Shown in pieces: positions 11,195 to 13,507 of a DNA stretch of 13,507 nucleotides. The notes below the pieces were generated by a model. That model was given only the letters and a program-made list of their open reading frames with translations, did not search any database and was not told the DNA's origin. Location of the stretch: NCBI GenBank assembly GCA_050014815.1, contig JBEKCP010000122.1:1-13507 (forward strand). The letters are read 5' to 3'. Within the stretch, counting starts at the first letter, position 1. Each line of letters begins with the position of its first letter. The stretch comes from JBEKCP01 sp050014815 (GTDB taxonomy: Bacteria > Planctomycetota > Planctomycetia > Pirellulales > Thermoguttaceae). A program made the position numbers and the translations under genes.

Positions 11195-12820
11195 ATGACG
11201 AGTCTCTTTCGATTCTGGTGTTGTGCGGTTCTGGGGCTGTGCGCGTTCAGCCAGGGCCAGGCGACTGCCGCGGCGGCCGAGGAGGGCTTCCGGGCGATCT
11301 TCGACGGCAAGACCCTGATCTGGCGGGGGGGCAAGCCGGGCGACTTCGAGATCCGGGCCGAATTCCGCATGCCCAACCCGGGCTTCGCCAACTCCGGCAT
11401 CCAGATCCGAAGCTGGGAAGGCGCCGAAAAATGGCGCGTCAGCGGCTACCAGCCCGACATGGATTCGGCCAACCAGTACACCGGCATCTGCTACGGCGAA
11501 GGCTTCCGCGGCATCCTCGCCGGACGCGGCGAGAAAGTGACGATCGGCCCGGACCATAAGAAGACCGTCGAGAAGTTCGCCGACGGCAAGGAACTGGCCC
11601 AGTTCATCAAGAAGCAAGATTGGAACGAGTATCGCATCACCGCCCGCGGAAACCACATCGCCCAGGAGATCAACGGGCACTTGATGTGCGAGCTGACCGA
11701 CAACGACACGGTTGCCCGCAAGGACGGCATCATCGCCTTGCAGATCCATGCGGGTCCGCCGATGCGGGTCGAGTTCAAGAACATCCGTCTGAAGGAGTTC
11801 GCCGGCGGCGAAGCGGCGAAGCCTGGGCGCGCGAAAGTGACCGTGAACGGCGGCGCCTTTTACAGCCGCGGCGAGCTGGTGCCCGGCGGCACATTGGTCA
11901 CTGTGACCACTACTGTGAGCGTTCCGGATGCACCGGCCGGGACGAAGAAGATCGTCTTCATCGCCGGCAAGCCGAGCCACGGCTATGCCCAGCACGAGCA
12001 TTACGCGGGCTGCCTGCTCCTGGCCGGGTGCTTGCGGGACAACGTGGCGGGCGTCGAGACCGTGGTCCTGAAGGGCTGGCCGAAGGAGCCGGAGGCACTC
12101 CAGGGGGCCGCCGCGATCGTGATCTACGCCGACGGCGGCGGCGGGCATCCCGTCATGGCCCACCTCGATGAGGTCGAAAAACTGCTGCACGAGGGCGTTG
12201 GACTGGCCTGCCTCCACTACGCCGTCGAGGTGCCCAAGGGAAAGCCGGGCGACCTGTTGAAAAGCGGGATCGGCGGCTACTTCGAGACCTTCTGGTCGGT
12301 CAACCCGCACTGGGACGCCTCGTTCAAGGAGTTCCCCAAGCATCCGGCGGCCAACGGCCTCAAGCCCTTCGAGGCCAACGACGAGTGGTACTACCACATG
12401 CGGTTCGTGGACGACATGAAGGGCGTCACTCCGATCCTGACGGCGGTGCCGCCGGACAGCACGCGCCGGGAGGGCAACGACGCCCACGGGGCCAACCCGC
12501 ACGTCCTGGCCCGCAAGGGCATGCCCGAGCACGTCGCCTGGACCTGCCAGCGGCCGGACGGCGGCCGGGGCTTCGGGTTCACCGGCGGCCACTGGCACTG
12601 GACCTGGGCGTGCGACAGTTTCCGCAAGGCGGTGCTCAACGGGATCGCGTGGACGGCCAAGATCGACATCCCGCCGGACGGCATCCCCTCGAAGACGCCG
12701 ACGCTCGAAGGGCTCGAGGCCAACCAGGACAAGCCGCAGCCGCCCAGCTTCGACCGGGAGAAGGTGCGCCGGATGATCGACGGGTGGCAGAAAGCCGTCG
12801 CAGTGAACCCGGCCAAATGA
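11195..12820 (+). CDS. Secreted DUF1080 (3-keto-disaccharide hydrolase-like) and ThuA-like fusion protein
   Basis: 541 residues. A Sec-type signal peptide occupies residues 1 to about 27 (hydrophobic AVLGLCAFSQ, Ala-rich end). Residues 31-205 are a DUF1080/LamG-like sandwich: FDGKTL, DFEIRAEFRMPNPGFANSGIQIRS, DWNEYRITARGNHIAQEING and IALQIHAGPPMRVEFKNIRL. A Ser/Thr/Gly linker leads to a ThuA-like domain from residue 252 (KKIVFIAGKPSHG, a long middle part, FTGGHWHWTWACDSFRKAVLNGIAW). DUF1080 members include 3-keto-glycoside hydrolases, and ThuA is linked to trehalose or sugar utilisation, so an exported sugar-processing role is likely. Oddly, FDGKTL runs directly into IWRGG at Leu41-Ile42. The usual roughly 30-35 residues containing GW and the first strands are missing, without a frameshift. 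The start has AGGAG 9 nt upstream. The stop overlaps the next ATG (ATGA). Confidence 0.92.
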   Translation: MTSLFRFWCCAVLGLCAFSQGQATAAAAEEGFRAIFDGKTLIWRGGKPGDFEIRAEFRMPNPGFANSGIQIRSWEGAEKWRVSGYQPDMDSANQYTGICYGEGFRGILAGRGEKVTIGPDHKKTVEKFADGKELAQFIKKQDWNEYRITARGNHIAQEINGHLMCELTDNDTVARKDGIIALQIHAGPPMRVEFKNIRLKEFAGGEAAKPGRAKVTVNGGAFYSRGELVPGGTLVTVTTTVSVPDAPAGTKKIVFIAGKPSHGYAQHEHYAGCLLLAGCLRDNVAGVETVVLKGWPKEPEALQGAAAIVIYADGGGGHPVMAHLDEVEKLLHEGVGLACLHYAVEVPKGKPGDLLKSGIGGYFETFWSVNPHWDASFKEFPKHPAANGLKPFEANDEWYYHMRFVDDMKGVTPILTAVPPDSTRREGNDAHGANPHVLARKGMPEHVAWTCQRPDGGRGFGFTGGHWHWTWACDSFRKAVLNGIAWTAKIDIPPDGIPSKTPTLEGLEANQDKPQPPSFDREKVRRMIDGWQKAVAVNPAK

Positions 12821-13047
12821 ATACGGCAAGGCGCTCGCTGAAACGCTGGCTTGTATACTTCGCCCTGGCAGCGGCAGTCGCGTCAAATGTTTTCCTTTTT
12901 GACGACGAAGTGAGGGCTTTCGTCTACGACTACGACGGCGTCGGTTTTTACGCTCGACAGCCTCACCTGATTGTGGTGTGCCTCGTGGTTGCCATCGCTG
13001 CGGGCCTTCTGATTGAGCGACTTGCGCGCCGCAATCGGCGGCCGTGA
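12817..13047 (+). CDS. Small two-helix membrane protein, 76 residues
   Basis: The ATG overlaps the TGA of the DUF1080-ThuA gene by 4 nt, so it is probably translated by coupling; no Shine-Dalgarno is needed or seen. Residues 1-10 are basic, and a membrane helix spans about 11-28 (WLVYFALAAAVASNVFLF). A short acidic, aromatic loop follows (DDEVRAFVYDYDGVGFYARQ), then a second helix at about 51-66 (LIVVCLVVAIAAGLLI), and the tail is very basic (ERLARRNRRP). The positive ends predict both termini in the cytoplasm. Codons such as TTT and CTT are more common here than in its neighbour, so it may have another origin. I do not recognise a family. Coupling suggests it is at least expressed with the secreted sugar protein. 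Confidence 0.7.
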   Translation: MNTARRSLKRWLVYFALAAAVASNVFLFDDEVRAFVYDYDGVGFYARQPHLIVVCLVVAIAAGLLIERLARRNRRP

Positions 13048-13092
13048 GATCGGGGAGTTTCACCGAACGGACCACTTGATTTTTCTCTAGCC

Positions 13093-13162
13093 CAGGCGTT
13101 TACGCCTGTGGATAAGAAGGCAATAACAACAGTCCCTTTTCCTTTGCGGCCCCTTTAGGGGC
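13093..13162. repeat. Pair of TTTA-loop hairpins upstream of the Y1 transposase
   Basis: CAGGCG-TTTA-CGCCTG (13093-13108) and GCCCC-TTTA-GGGGC (13149-13162) have different stems but the same TTTA tetraloop. The first can be extended by CC/GG (13091-13092 with 13110-13111) past a bulged T, the second by a G-T and a C-G pair. Y1 transposases recognise subterminal hairpins as single strands, so these are candidates for the left end of the element. Confidence 0.55.
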
Positions 13163-13190
13163 TGAAACGGCCTGATTGGAGGCTGATCGG

Positions 13191-13507
13191 ATGGGACACG
13201 CTTTTCACCAGTTATATTACCACTTCGCCTGGTCCACCCACTCGCGCGTTGCCCTTATCGGCCGGGATTACCGGCCCGACCTATTGAAGATCCTCAACGA
13301 GGAGGCGAAGAAATGCGGCGGTTGGCCGATCCGCCACAACGCGATGCCCGACCACGTGCACCTTCTGGTTCGCCTGCCGCCGACCGTGACAGTCAGCGAG
13401 TTCATCGGCCAAGTGAAAGGTGCAACCTCGTATCGCGTCAACGAGGAAATCCGCCCCAGCTTCAAGTTGAAGTGGCAAGAAGGCTATGGCGTCCTGACGT
13501 TGCGGAA
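13191..13507 (+). CDS. IS200-like Y1 (HUH) transposase or REP-associated tyrosine transposase, cut by the window edge
   Basis: 105 codons are present and the frame is open at the right edge. The protein starts MGHAFHQLYYHFAWSTHSR, a typical Y1 transposase first strand. It has the MPDHVHLLV motif with the metal-binding His55-Val-His57 (HUH) pair, then VSEFIGQVKGATSYRVNE and KLKWQEGYGVLTL. The catalytic tyrosine would lie in a helix just beyond the window, so I cannot confirm it. The enzyme moves single-stranded DNA by a 5'-phosphotyrosine intermediate. GGAGG at 13178-13182 is 8 nt from the ATG. Two hairpins with TTTA loops lie upstream. Whether it belongs to an insertion sequence or is a domesticated REP-associated transposase (RAYT) cannot be decided without the right end. 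Confidence 0.92.
   Translation, partial: MGHAFHQLYYHFAWSTHSRVALIGRDYRPDLLKILNEEAKKCGGWPIRHNAMPDHVHLLVRLPPTVTVSEFIGQVKGATSYRVNEEIRPSFKLKWQEGYGVLTLR

Noticed and set aside
11174..13075. 633-codon minus-strand frame opposite the DUF1080-ThuA gene
   Set aside because: It is an antisense shadow of a gene with clear signal peptide and two recognised domains.

Overview
The window is GC-rich bacterial DNA with strong G/C preference at third codon positions in its large genes. The gene content points to the Planctomycetota: a secreted DUF1080-ThuA fusion, a sodium:solute symporter, tiny conserved genes of unknown function, and intergenic spaces full of palindromic and short tandem repeats of the kind I associate with that phylum. 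The phylum is an inference from gene style; no rRNA or other marker is present.

Layout. 1-1640 is an accessory stretch of small genes with weaker GC bias: a coiled-coil plus HARE-HTH-like protein (332-730, +), a structured gap with hairpins and a minus-strand promoter candidate (731-1173), a 55-residue Cys protein (1174-1341, +), and an 85-residue protein converging on it (1329-1586, -). 1641-1828 is a divergent promoter region. 1829-4618 (+) is pyruvate, phosphate dikinase, followed 31 nt later by a 109-residue conserved protein. 4980-5515 holds no intact gene; it carries a 139-bp repeat with inverted ends, the 38-codon tail of a lost minus-strand gene, a nested palindrome and a telomere-like G-run array. 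5516-6916 (-) is a divergent phosphoglycerate kinase, preceded by a translationally coupled pair of small genes (7073-7246 and 7243-7422, -). 7423-7970 is another repeat-filled gap.

7971-9491 (+) is a sodium:solute symporter and 9665-10933 (+) a Cys-rich 4Fe-4S protein, separated by a perfect 27-bp inverted repeat. 10934-11194 carries a second, inverted copy of the 139-bp repeat. 11195-12820 (+) is a secreted DUF1080-ThuA protein with an apparent internal in-frame deletion, overlapping by 4 nt a 76-residue membrane protein (12817-13047). The window ends inside an IS200-type Y1 (HUH) transposase (from 13191), preceded by two hairpins with the same TTTA loop.

How it fits together: PPDK and PGK both act in lower glycolysis/gluconeogenesis, but lie on opposite strands with separate promoter candidates, so they are neighbours and not an operon. 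The symporter and DUF1080-ThuA protein suit carbohydrate scavenging. The most unusual part is between the genes: at least three different nested palindromes with the same architecture, a 90%-identical inverted pair of 130-bp elements, G-run arrays, and a Y1 transposase at the edge of the same region.
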